The position numbers were made by a program, and so were the translations under genes. A stretch of DNA of 64,000 nucleotides. It comes from Catellatospora bangladeshensis. GTDB lineage: Bacteria; Actinomycetota; Actinomycetes; Mycobacteriales; Micromonosporaceae. The notes beneath the pieces were generated by a model, which was given only the letters and a program-made list of their open reading frames with translations, ran no database searches and was not told the DNA's origin. Shown here one piece after another: positions 1-8,115 of this stretch. Numbering within the stretch: position 1 is the stretch's first letter; every line of letters starts with the position of its first letter. The stretch covers positions 1 to 64,000 of the forward strand of contig NZ_BONF01000025.1 of the NCBI RefSeq assembly GCF_016862575.1, in the 5' to 3' direction.

Positions 1-68
1 GTGACGTAGGCGGGGTGCCGGAAATCGCGGGATTGGCGCGGTCCACCGGGTTTGCGGGCATGCAACAA

Positions 69-84
69 ATCTGCGAATGCAGAT
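69..84. repeat. 16-bp inverted repeat upstream of the sulfotransferase operon
   Basis: ATCTGC and GCAGAT arms flank a 4-base centre. The repeat lies just upstream of the LacI-type palindrome at 95-108 and could be a second regulator site or the first of a row of stem-loops. No promoter hexamers could be placed with confidence here. Confidence 0.4.
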
Positions 85-94
85 GCTTGTTTGA

Positions 95-108
95 GGAAAG
101 CGCTTACC
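95..108. promoter_or_regulatory. LacI-family-type operator (copy 1)
   Basis: GGAAAGCGCTTACC is a near-perfect palindrome centred on CG, the usual style of LacI/GalR operators. The same 13-base core (GAGGAAAGCGCTT) recurs at 12549-12561. This suggests that one regulator controls both + units of the locus. The regulator is not obvious in this window. Confidence 0.5.
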
Positions 109-189
109 CGTAGCGTGGGCTACGTCGCTCGGTCTCCTGCTCGAGACCGAGAAGTGCAGATGGGGGCGGCCGGCATGCCGCCCCCATCT
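109..189 (+). other. Structured leader: three tandem stem-loops, the last terminator-like
   Basis: Three perfect inverted repeats follow each other: 109-114/119-124 (6 bp), 128-136/143-151 (9 bp) and 158-169/178-189 (12 bp, GC-rich, followed by a short T/C tract). They sit between the LacI-type palindrome and the ATG at 209. The last could be an attenuator of the sulfotransferase/ABC operon, or simply a terminator insulating it from upstream transcription. Confidence 0.5.
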
Positions 190-208
190 TCTTCCGGGGA
201 CGGGGTGG

Positions 209-1261
209 ATGGCCGAGCTGCTCGCACTGGTCGACCGGGGCAAGCCCTACCCCTTGGCGGTGGCGGGCCCGGCCGACCTGCGCTGCGAACGAGCGGGCTC
301 CGTCGACGCCCGGATCGTGGTGACCGACCCGGCGTACAGCCTGTACTGCCTGGACCACGACAACCGCCGGGCGTTGTTCGTCAGGACCGACACCGAACCC
401 GCCCACGCGCCGTTCTACTTCCTCGCCCAGTACGAGCACGCCACCGGTGCCGTCGCGCTGTCCTACGACGAGCTGCACGCGCTGGAGACGCCGGAGCCGC
501 GCGGGGTGTTCCTCCACTCCACCGGCCGCTGCGGCTCTACCCTGGTCGCCGCCGCGCTGGCAGGGCCGGGCGGCATGGTGGGGGTGTCCGAACCGGACGC
601 GCTCACCCAGCTCGTCACCCTCTCCCCCCGGCTGGCCGAGCGCGAGCTGCGCGAGCTGGCCCGCAGCTGCGTGCGGGTGCTGTCGCGGGGACGCCCCGTG
701 GTGATCAAGCCCCGCAGCTTCGTCATCGAGCTCGCCGCGCTGCTGCACGAGGAGTGCCCCGCGTTCGCCGCCGTCTTCCTCTACCGCGACCCGCTGGCGT
801 GGGCCCGCTCCACCGCGCGGGCGTTCGCCGGATACGACCCGGCGCTGGTCACCGACCCGGCGGCGGTGCAGGACCGGCTCGGCACCCTGATCCCGCTGGT
901 CGCCCGGTGGCGCGCCCGGACGGGACGGCTGCTGTCGCCCGAGGAGGTGATGGCCTGCCAGTGGGTGTCGCAGCTGGAACGTGCGCTGGCCCTGCGCCAC
1001 CGCGGCGTGGACCTGTTCACCGCGACGTACGAGGACCTGCAGGCTGATCCGCACACGGTGCTGACGGCGCTGTTCGCGCACTGCGGCCTGCCCGCCCCGG
1101 ACGGGCTGGACGCGATCCTGGCCGAGGACGCGCAGGCCGGGACGGCACTGTCCCGCGCCGCCACGTCCGCCCGCGACGCGGGGTCCGGTGACGGGGCGCT
1201 GTTCGACGAGGCCGCGCTGACCAGAGCAGTGGCCGGGCTGTGGGCGGAGGCGCTGCGGTGA
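209..1261 (+). CDS. Sulfotransferase-family protein
   Basis: Predicted cytoplasmic P-loop sulfotransferase that would move a sulfuryl group from PAPS to a small-molecule acceptor. Residues ~103-112 read HSTGRCGSTL, which fits the 5'-phosphosulfate-binding loop. LYRDPLAWARST near residue 190 fits the 3'-phosphate-binding element. The first ~95 residues are not recognised. The 350 aa length is normal for bacterial members. The start at ATG 209 has only a diffuse G-rich stretch before it. The stop overlaps the GTG of the next gene (GTGA), so translation is coupled to the ABC exporter. The acceptor is unknown; proximity to the NRPS operon suggests tailoring of its product, which is inference. Confidence 0.7.
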   Translation: MAELLALVDRGKPYPLAVAGPADLRCERAGSVDARIVVTDPAYSLYCLDHDNRRALFVRTDTEPAHAPFYFLAQYEHATGAVALSYDELHALETPEPRGVFLHSTGRCGSTLVAAALAGPGGMVGVSEPDALTQLVTLSPRLAERELRELARSCVRVLSRGRPVVIKPRSFVIELAALLHEECPAFAAVFLYRDPLAWARSTARAFAGYDPALVTDPAAVQDRLGTLIPLVARWRARTGRLLSPEEVMACQWVSQLERALALRHRGVDLFTATYEDLQADPHTVLTALFAHCGLPAPDGLDAILAEDAQAGTALSRAATSARDAGSGDGALFDEAALTRAVAGLWAEALR

Positions 1262-2994
1262 GGGCACGGGAGCTGATCGGCCGTGGCACGCGACTGTGCG
1301 GCCACATGATCCGGTCCGAGCCCCGGCTGTTCGCCGTCTCGCTGGGCGGGGCGTGCCTGGTGGTGGGCCTGTCCATCGGCAGCGCGTTCGTCATCGGCGC
1401 CGTCGTGGCCGATGTGGTGGCGCCGATGCTCGACCGCGGCCGGGTCGACGCCGGGCTGCTGGCCGTGGCCGCCGCCGCGCTGCTGGGGGTGAGCGCGCTG
1501 AAGGTGCTGGGCATCTTCAGCCGCCGGCTGGGCGCGGTGCACCTGCAGCAGAGCCTGCAGGCGCGGCAGCGCAAGCAGATCGTGCGCAAGTACCTCAGCC
1601 TGCCGCCGGCCTGGCACCGGGACAACCCGACCGGTGCGCTGCTGTCCAACGCGTCGTCGGACGTGGACGCCGCCGCGTCGCCGGCGGGCAGCCTCGCGTA
1701 CGCCATCGCTACGGTGTTCCTGCTGGCCGGGGCGCTCACCGCGCTGTTCGCCGTCGACTGGACGCTCGGCCTGGTCGGGGTGGTCGTCTTCCCGGGGCTG
1801 GTCACGGTGTTCGCCGCGTACTCGCGCCTGGTGGCCCCGCGCCACCGGCGCAGCCAGGCGATCCGCGCCCAGGTCACCGCGCTGGCGCACGAGAGCTTCG
1901 ACGGCGCGCTGACGGTCAAGGTGATGGGCCGTGAGGAGCACCAGACGGCAAGGTTCGCCGCGCAGGTCGGCGAGCTGCGCGGCACCCTGGTGTCGATCGG
2001 CCGGGCCCGCGCCTGGCACGACCCGGTCATCGACGCGCTACCCCAGCTCGGCACGGTCGCGGTGCTCATCGTGGGCGCCTGGCGGTGCGAGCAGGGCGCG
2101 CTCGGGCTGAGCGAGCTGACCACGGCGGCGTTCCTGTTCGCGCTGCTGGACATGCCGATCCGGGCCATCGGCTGGCTGCTCGGGGCGCTGCCCCGGGCGG
2201 TGGCGGGGGCCGAGCGGGTGGACCGGGTGCTCGTCGCGCCGGACGCGCCGCCGTACGGCTCCGCCGAGGTGAGCGGGCCGGCCGAGCTGCGGTTCGCCCG
2301 GGTGGGTGTGCGAAGCCTGGACGACGTGTCGTTCCGGGTGGCGCCCGGCCGGGTGGTCGCGGTGGTCGGCCAGACCGGCGCCGGTAAGTCGAGCGTGGCG
2401 GCCGTCGCCGCGCGGCTGCTGCCGCCCGAGTCCGGGGCGGTGCTGCTCGGCGGCGTGGACGTCCGCGAGCTGAGCGCCGCCGCGTACGCGCGCGCGGTGG
2501 CCTACCTGCCGCAGGTGCCGTTCCTGTTCCAGGACAGCGTGCGGGCCAACGTGACGCTGGACCGGCCCGGCCTCGACGACGACGCGGTGTGGCAGGCGCT
2601 GGCCGTGGCGCAGGCCGACGGCTTCGTACGGGCGCTGCCGGACGGGCTGGACACCACGGTCGGCGAGCGGGGCGCGGCGCTGTCCGGCGGACAGCGGCAG
2701 CGGCTCGCGCTGGCCCGCGCGCTGGCCGGGCGGCCCCGGCTGCTCGTGCTCGACGACGCCACCAGCGCCGTCGACCCGGTGGTGGAGGCGGACATCCTGG
2801 CCGGGCTGCGGGCCGCGCACGGCCCGGCGATGCTCGTGGTCGCCACCCGCCGGCCCGCGATCGCGCTGGCCGACGAGGTCGTCTACCTGGAGGGCGGCCG
2901 GGTCGCGGCGACCGGCACGCATCAGGAGCTGATGGCGGGCGAGCCGGGCTACCGGGAACTGCTGGCGGCGTACGACCGGAGGGTGGCGGCGTGA
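1258..2994 (+). CDS. ABC exporter half-transporter, degenerate-site subunit
   Basis: Fused membrane and ATPase half-transporter of 578 aa. About six membrane helices fill residues 1-320, and the nucleotide-binding domain follows. Walker A is GQTGAGKSS (~370) and the signature is intact (LSGGQ, ~474). After Walker B, however, the catalytic Glu is Asp (LLVLDDATSAVD), and the switch His is replaced (VVATRRPA where AHRL is usual). Such changes mark the degenerate half of heterodimeric exporters. GTG 1258 is chosen because it overlaps the previous stop; an in-frame GTG at 1240 is less likely. The gene is coupled by GTGA to its partner. It probably exports the locus product; substrate inferred from context only. 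Confidence 0.85.
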   Translation: MRARELIGRGTRLCGHMIRSEPRLFAVSLGGACLVVGLSIGSAFVIGAVVADVVAPMLDRGRVDAGLLAVAAAALLGVSALKVLGIFSRRLGAVHLQQSLQARQRKQIVRKYLSLPPAWHRDNPTGALLSNASSDVDAAASPAGSLAYAIATVFLLAGALTALFAVDWTLGLVGVVVFPGLVTVFAAYSRLVAPRHRRSQAIRAQVTALAHESFDGALTVKVMGREEHQTARFAAQVGELRGTLVSIGRARAWHDPVIDALPQLGTVAVLIVGAWRCEQGALGLSELTTAAFLFALLDMPIRAIGWLLGALPRAVAGAERVDRVLVAPDAPPYGSAEVSGPAELRFARVGVRSLDDVSFRVAPGRVVAVVGQTGAGKSSVAAVAARLLPPESGAVLLGGVDVRELSAAAYARAVAYLPQVPFLFQDSVRANVTLDRPGLDDDAVWQALAVAQADGFVRALPDGLDTTVGERGAALSGGQRQRLALARALAGRPRLLVLDDATSAVDPVVEADILAGLRAAHGPAMLVVATRRPAIALADEVVYLEGGRVAATGTHQELMAGEPGYRELLAAYDRRVAA

Positions 2995-4757
2995 CGGACG
3001 GCTCCATGTGGGACACGCTGCGCCGGGCCCTGCGGCTGTCGCCCGAGCTGCGCCGCGGCCTGGCGGTCACGCTGCTGCTGGCGGTGGGCATGACGGCGGG
3101 CCGGGCGGCGGTGCCGGTGGCGGTGCAGCGGGCGATCGACGACGGCCTGCGCGGTCCGGGCGGCCCGGACTTCGGCGTGGTCGCCGCGATCGGCGCGGCG
3201 GGGCTGGGCGTGCTCGCCGTGTCGATGCTGTGCGGGTACGCGATGATGCTGCGCCTGTTCGACGTGAGCGAGACGGCGCTGGCGGCGGTCCGGGTGAAGG
3301 TGTTCCGGCACATCCACGAGCTGTCGGTGCACCACGTCGCGGCGCAGCGGCGCGGCGCGCTGGTTGCCCGGGCGACCTCCGACGTGGACCAGGTCACCTC
3401 GTTCCTGCAGTGGAACGGCGTGGTGCTGTTCATCTGCGCCGGGCAGACGCTGGTCACCGGGGCGGTGATGTTCTTCTACTCGTGGCCGCTGGCGCTGGTG
3501 GTGCTCGCCGTGTTCGCCCCGGTCGGGTGGGTGGTGCGGGCCTGCATGCGCAACCTCGCCGCGGCGTACGGGACGGTGCGCGAGCGCTCGGCGGAGATGC
3601 TCGCGATGGTGTCGGAGAGCGTCACCGGCGCTGACGTGATCCGCTCCTACGACGTCGCCGACCGCGCCGTGGGGCGCCTGGACCGGGCGGTGGACGCGCA
3701 CCGGCACGCCTCGCAGCGCGCCTCCCGGCTGACCGTCACCGCGTACTCGGTCGGCGAGCTGGCCACCGGGGTCGCGCTGGCCGCCACGGCCGTGCTCGGG
3801 GTGGTGCTCGGCGTGGCGGGACGGCTGACGGTCGGCGAGATCGCGGCGTTCCTGTTCCTGGTGGCCCAGTTCGCGCTGCCCGCGCAGGTGGCCGGGGAGA
3901 TGCTCAACGGGCTGCAGAACGCGGTCGCCGGGTGGCGGCGGGTGCTGGACGTGCTCGACCTCCCGCCGGACGTCACCGAGCACGCCGAGGCGGTCGAGCT
4001 GCCGCCGGGCCCGGTGCCGGTGTCGCTGCGGGGCGTGGGGTTCACCTACCCGGGCGGGGCCGAGCCGGTGCTGCGTGAGGTGGATCTCGACATCGCGGCG
4101 GGCAGCCGGGTCGCGGTGGTGGGCCGGACCGGGGCCGGCAAGACCACGCTGGCCAAGCTCGTCGCCCGGCTGGCCGACCCGTCGTCCGGCCGGATCCTGC
4201 TGGCGGGGGTGCCCGTGGACCGGGTACGCCTGAGCAGCCTGCGCGAGCGGGTGATCCTGGTGCCGCAGGAGGGTTTCCTGTTCCGGGGGACGCTGGCCGA
4301 CAACATCCGGTTCGGGCGCCCGCTCGACTACGACGACGTGGCAGACGTCCTGCGCGAGCTGGGACTGCTCGACTGGGCGGCTCGCCTGCCGGAGGGGCTG
4401 GACACGGTCGTCGGCGAGCGTGGCGAGAGCCTGAGCGTGGGCGAGCGGCAGTTCGTGGCGCTGGCCCGCGCCCACGCGGCCGGCGCGGACCTGCTGATCC
4501 TGGACGAGGCGACCAGCGCCGTCGACCCGGCGGCCGAGGTGCGGCTGCGCACCGCGATGGCGCAGGTGGCGCACGGGCGGACCACGATCACCGTCGCGCA
4601 CCGGCTGGCCACGGCCCGCGAGGCCGACGAGGTGATCGTCATCGACGGGGGCCGGGCGGTGCAGCGCGGCCACCACGACGAACTCGTCGCGGTGGCCGGT
4701 TCGGCGTACGCGAAGCTGCACGAGGCCTGGCTCGCCGGGGAGCGGGCGCTGGCCTGA
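2991..4757 (+). CDS. ABC exporter half-transporter, catalytic-site subunit
   Basis: Second half-transporter, 588 aa, with an N-terminal membrane domain and a C-terminal nucleotide-binding domain. Walker A is GRTGAGKTT (~376). Walker B carries the catalytic Glu (LLILDEATSAVDP) and the switch His is present (TVAHRLAT). Its signature motif is altered to LSVGE in place of LSGGQ (~480). The defects are exactly complementary to those of the upstream partner, as in asymmetric heterodimeric exporters. GTG 2991 overlaps the upstream stop (GTGA). The reading frame is open far upstream, but that part is not coding for this protein. It ends a three-gene + operon. Confidence 0.87.
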   Translation: MTDGSMWDTLRRALRLSPELRRGLAVTLLLAVGMTAGRAAVPVAVQRAIDDGLRGPGGPDFGVVAAIGAAGLGVLAVSMLCGYAMMLRLFDVSETALAAVRVKVFRHIHELSVHHVAAQRRGALVARATSDVDQVTSFLQWNGVVLFICAGQTLVTGAVMFFYSWPLALVVLAVFAPVGWVVRACMRNLAAAYGTVRERSAEMLAMVSESVTGADVIRSYDVADRAVGRLDRAVDAHRHASQRASRLTVTAYSVGELATGVALAATAVLGVVLGVAGRLTVGEIAAFLFLVAQFALPAQVAGEMLNGLQNAVAGWRRVLDVLDLPPDVTEHAEAVELPPGPVPVSLRGVGFTYPGGAEPVLREVDLDIAAGSRVAVVGRTGAGKTTLAKLVARLADPSSGRILLAGVPVDRVRLSSLRERVILVPQEGFLFRGTLADNIRFGRPLDYDDVADVLRELGLLDWAARLPEGLDTVVGERGESLSVGERQFVALARAHAAGADLLILDEATSAVDPAAEVRLRTAMAQVAHGRTTITVAHRLATAREADEVIVIDGGRAVQRGHHDELVAVAGSAYAKLHEAWLAGERALA

Positions 4758-4764
4758 GCTGCGG

Positions 4765-5361
4765 CTAGCGGGGGTCGCCGCAGGCGATCTTCGCGCCGGG
4801 CCGATCGCCCTCGGGCAGCTGCAGCACGGTCACCTGGTCCACCCCGGGCAGCTTCCACAGCGGCGCGAGCTGCTCGCAGTCGAACCAGACGGCCGTGACG
4901 ACGGCCCGCCAGGACTCGGGCATGTTCGACGCGTCGCCGGTGAGGAGGTCGGGGCGGTCCTTGAGCATCCCCTTGAACTTCGCCCACGCCTGCTCGCGGC
5001 TCTCGTAGCCGAGCTCCTCCGGTTCAAGCGCCGCCAGCGCGCGACCCACCGCCTCCCTCTGCTCGGCGGACGGGTCGCGCTTGAGGTAGACCGCCACGTC
5101 GAACCGGCCGGCCGGGGCGAACCGCCCCGTGAACACGATCGCCCCGGTGGCCACCAGGGCCCCGGCGAGCACGCCCGCCAGCGCGGCGAACACCACGAGA
5201 CGTCCTCGCCGGGCAGGCGGGTGCTCGGTGCCCGGCGCGGCGGCCACCTCGCCGGGCTCGGCGGCCGTCACCTCGCCGGGCACGGGGGTGGGCACGGGCT
5301 CGGGCACGTCAGGCAGGGATTCATTACTCGGCTCGGACACGAGGAACAGTTCTACCATCAT
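4765..5361 (-). CDS. Single-pass membrane protein with FtsX-like extracellular domain
   Basis: 198 aa. A Pro/Glu-rich cytoplasmic N-terminus leads to one membrane helix (~52-78) and an external domain. That domain reads like the FtsX ectodomain: FDVAVYLKRDPSAEQREAV, then ESREQAWAKFKGML, then NMPESWRAVV, then LPGVDQVTVL. The four-helix permease part of FtsX is absent. In FtsEX the ectodomain recruits peptidoglycan hydrolases, so this protein may act on cell-wall enzymes or be a decoy; that is inference. It lies 33 bp downstream of the glycosyltransferase stop on the same strand and could be the last gene of that operon. Starts at 5358 (ATG) and 5340 (GTG) are also possible. Confidence 0.6.
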   Translation of the reverse strand: MMVELFLVSEPSNESLPDVPEPVPTPVPGEVTAAEPGEVAAAPGTEHPPARRGRLVVFAALAGVLAGALVATGAIVFTGRFAPAGRFDVAVYLKRDPSAEQREAVGRALAALEPEELGYESREQAWAKFKGMLKDRPDLLTGDASNMPESWRAVVTAVWFDCEQLAPLWKLPGVDQVTVLQLPEGDRPGAKIACGDPR

Positions 5362-5394
5362 GATCCGCTTCGTGGGGGGCGGCCGGTTCGCCCG

Positions 5395-6570
5395 TCAGCG
5401 CAGGCAGTCCTCGATGACGTCGGCGGCCCGCGCCGCGCCGCCCGCGGTGGCGACCGCGCGGCGCAGGTGGTCCACGCCGTCGCCGATCGCCGGGTCCTTG
5501 ACCATCAGCTCGACGGTGTCCTTCAGCCCGCCGGGATCGGTCAGGCCGGCCGGCAGCCGTACGCCGAGGCTCAGCTCCTCCACCCGCAGCGCGTTGGCCT
5601 CCTGCTCCAGGGTCTGCGGCGCGGCGAGCACCGGCACGCCGTGGCTCATCGCCTCCATGATCCCGCCCATGCCCGCGTGGCAGATCAGCGCGGTGGCGTG
5701 GGCGAGCACGTCCAGCTGCGGCACGAAGCGGTGCAGCTCGACGTTGCGCGGCAGGCGGCCGAGCGCGGTCAGGTCGATCCGCTCCCCGACGGCGAGCACC
5801 ACGTGCCAGTCGCTGCCCGCGAACGCGTCGGCGCAGTAGCGGTAGAAGTCGGGCCGGGCGTTGTAGATCGTGCCGAGGGTGACCAGGATGACGTCCCGGT
5901 CGCGGGGCGGCTGCCAGCGCAGCGGCGTACGCCGCAGGCACGGCCCGACGAACCGGTAGCCGGGGCCGAACCGCTCCCCGGCGTACTGGAACGCGCGGGG
6001 GTAGAACGCGAGCTGCGCCTCGGGCTGCGGGGTGAGGAACTCCTCCGGGGCCAGGGCCGGGCAGTGCGTGCCGAGGAACCGCTCCAGCTTGGCGAGGTAG
6101 GTGTGCAGGACCGGGTCGGCGGGGTCGAACGCGTCCAGCGCCTGCCCCATCGACCAGTGCTCGTTGGAGACGAGCATCGGCCACAGCTGCACCGACGGCA
6201 GCTCCATCCGGGCGGCCAGGACCCGCCCGGCGAACGCCATCCGGTCGAACACGACCAGGTCCGGCGGGTCGTTCCGGTAGACGGGCGCGAGCTGCTCGTA
6301 CGCGGCCTCGGCCTCTTCCAGGAAGCTGAGCAGGCTGTGGCTGATGTAACCGGCGCGGTCGGGCGCCCGTACGGTCGGGTCGCTGTCCGGCGGGCGCAGC
6401 GACCGGTACGCGTGCACGGCCGCCCCCGCCTCGGCCAGCGCCGCGCGGCGGCTCTCGGAGGTGCCGTAGGTGACCCGGTGCCCGCGGCGCGTCAGCTCCT
6501 GCACCACGGCCAGGGTGGGGAACACGTGCCCGATCGCGGGGATGTTGACGAACGCGATGTGCCTACCCAC
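5395..6570 (-). CDS. Macrolide-family (GT1) glycosyltransferase
   Basis: 391 aa, cytoplasmic GT-B enzyme expected to transfer a nucleotide-activated sugar to a hydroxyl of a natural product. The N-terminal NIPAIGHVFPTLAVVQEL is the acceptor-side signature. The C-terminal HAGMGGIMEAMSHGVPVL with PQTLEQEANA is the nucleotide-sugar-binding region of the MGT/OleD group. The GTG start overlaps the upstream condensation gene by 8 bases, so it belongs to the same coupled operon. Members either decorate antibiotics or inactivate them for self-protection; the position at the end of an NRPS operon favours decoration. No sugar-biosynthesis genes are nearby. Confidence 0.8.
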   Translation of the reverse strand: MGRHIAFVNIPAIGHVFPTLAVVQELTRRGHRVTYGTSESRRAALAEAGAAVHAYRSLRPPDSDPTVRAPDRAGYISHSLLSFLEEAEAAYEQLAPVYRNDPPDLVVFDRMAFAGRVLAARMELPSVQLWPMLVSNEHWSMGQALDAFDPADPVLHTYLAKLERFLGTHCPALAPEEFLTPQPEAQLAFYPRAFQYAGERFGPGYRFVGPCLRRTPLRWQPPRDRDVILVTLGTIYNARPDFYRYCADAFAGSDWHVVLAVGERIDLTALGRLPRNVELHRFVPQLDVLAHATALICHAGMGGIMEAMSHGVPVLAAPQTLEQEANALRVEELSLGVRLPAGLTDPGGLKDTVELMVKDPAIGDGVDHLRRAVATAGGAARAADVIEDCLR

Positions 6571-7879
6571 GGAGTGCCCCCAGCTCGGAGAGGCGGTCCC
6601 CCGGCCGGGCGACCGCGGCGGACAGGATCTGCTCGTAGCGTTCGGCCAGCTCCGCGACGGTGTCCGGCCGGAACAGCGCGGTGTCGTAGCGGATCCCGGC
6701 GCGCAGTCCCGCCTCGTCCAGCCGCCAGATGTCGAACACCAGGTCGTGCAGCACCTTGGCGTGCCCGTGCGGGAAGCCTTCGATCTCCAGCGGGCCCAGG
6801 TGCGAGGCGAGCACCGGGTTGTCGTTGCGCATGCTGAACACGACGTCGAACAGCTGGGTGCGGCCGGGGTCGCGGGGCACGCCCAGCGTCGAGATGATCT
6901 TCCCGAGCGGTACGGACTGCCGCTGGAGTCCCCCGATGACGCCGGTCCGGGTGCGCCGGAGCAGGTCGGTGAAGGTCGGGTCGCCGGACAGGTCGGCGCG
7001 CAGCGCGAGGGTGTTCGCGAACAGCCCCACCACCGGCTCGAACTCGGCCCGCACCCGCCCGGCGACCGGGGTGCCGACGCAGAAGCCGTCCTGGCCGCTG
7101 CGCTCGTGCAGCAGCACCTGCAACGCCGCGAGCAGCACCATGAACGGGGTGCACCGGGCCCTGCGGGACAGCTCGATCACCTGCGTGGCCAGGTCCGGGC
7201 CCATCTGGTGGATGTGCTCGGCGCTGTGCGCGGACTTCTCGGCCGGGCGGGGCGAGTCGGTGGGCAGCTCCAGCGAGGTGGCGCCGGCCAGCCGCTCGCA
7301 CCAGTACGCCAGGTCGGCGGCCTGGTCCTGGGCCGCCTGCCACTGCGCGAAGTCGCCGTACTGCAGCGTCAGCTCCGGCAGGTCGGGTTTGGTGCCGTCG
7401 AGGGCGGCGAGGTAGGCGGCGCGGATCTCGCGGCCGACGATGCGCAGCGACGCGCCGTCGGCCAGCAGGTGGTGCATGGTGAAGCAGAAGACGTGGTGGT
7501 CGTCGTCCAGCCGCAGCAGGCACGAGCCGACCAGCGGGTCGGCGGTGAGGTCCAGCAACCGGTGGGTACGCGCGCGCAGCAGCTCCCCGGCCCGCGCGTC
7601 CCGCTCGTCGCCGGGCAGCTCCCGCAGGTCCACCAGCTCGGTGTCCATGCCGGCCGGCGGCATGACGACCTGCACCGGCTCGCCGTCGCGGAGCACGAAG
7701 CCGGTGCGCAGGCTCTCGTGCCGGTCCACGACGGCGTCCACCGCCGCCCGCCAGGCGGCCACGTCCAGCGGGCCGCGCAGCCGCCAGTTGAGCACCAGGA
7801 TCGGCGACGCGTCGCCGGGGTACGCCGTGCACAGGTACCAGAAGCGCTGTTGCAGCGCCGACAGCGGCAGATGCCTCAC
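6563..7879 (-). CDS. Stand-alone NRPS condensation domain
   Basis: 438 aa, one condensation domain with nothing fused. It begins with LPLSALQQRFWYL (motif C1) and carries an intact HHLLADG (HHxxxDG motif C3) near residue 135. Later it has the VGLFANTLALR and QRQSVPLGKII stretches of C5-C6. It should catalyse amide or ester bond formation between two carrier-bound acyl groups, one probably on the free carrier protein encoded just upstream. Start and stop overlap its neighbours (ATGA with the carrier protein; 8 bases with the glycosyltransferase). Confidence 0.85.
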   Translation of the reverse strand: MRHLPLSALQQRFWYLCTAYPGDASPILVLNWRLRGPLDVAAWRAAVDAVVDRHESLRTGFVLRDGEPVQVVMPPAGMDTELVDLRELPGDERDARAGELLRARTHRLLDLTADPLVGSCLLRLDDDHHVFCFTMHHLLADGASLRIVGREIRAAYLAALDGTKPDLPELTLQYGDFAQWQAAQDQAADLAYWCERLAGATSLELPTDSPRPAEKSAHSAEHIHQMGPDLATQVIELSRRARCTPFMVLLAALQVLLHERSGQDGFCVGTPVAGRVRAEFEPVVGLFANTLALRADLSGDPTFTDLLRRTRTGVIGGLQRQSVPLGKIISTLGVPRDPGRTQLFDVVFSMRNDNPVLASHLGPLEIEGFPHGHAKVLHDLVFDIWRLDEAGLRAGIRYDTALFRPDTVAELAERYEQILSAAVARPGDRLSELGALRG

Positions 7880-8115
7880 AGCCGTTCCTCCACCATCCGG
7901 GTGATCGCGTCGAGGGTGTCCGCGCCGGGCCCGTCACCGAGGTCCACCTCGACGCCGAACTCCAGGTCGATGGCGTCGATGAGCCGCAGCGCGCCGAGCG
8001 AGTCCAGGCCCAGCGCCCGCAGCGAGCCCCCGGCCAGCGCCTGCTCGGCGGTGACCGTGCCCGTGGTGGCGTCGTGCACCAGCGCGGCTAGGCGGCCGCT
8101 CAGCTCCGCGCTCAC
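7876..8115 (-). CDS. Free acyl/peptidyl carrier protein
   Basis: 79 aa, the usual size of a discrete carrier protein. LGLDSLGALRLIDA holds the Ser that receives the phosphopantetheine arm, near residue 39. The acidic helix-2 face (AIDLEFGVEVDLGDG) is typical. It is sandwiched by 4-base overlaps between the C-A-T NRPS and the free condensation domain. The AMP ligase of the same operon is the obvious candidate to load it, and the two condensation domains to unload it. No phosphopantetheinyl transferase is in the window. Confidence 0.85.
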   Translation of the reverse strand: MSAELSGRLAALVHDATTGTVTAEQALAGGSLRALGLDSLGALRLIDAIDLEFGVEVDLGDGPGADTLDAITRMVEERL

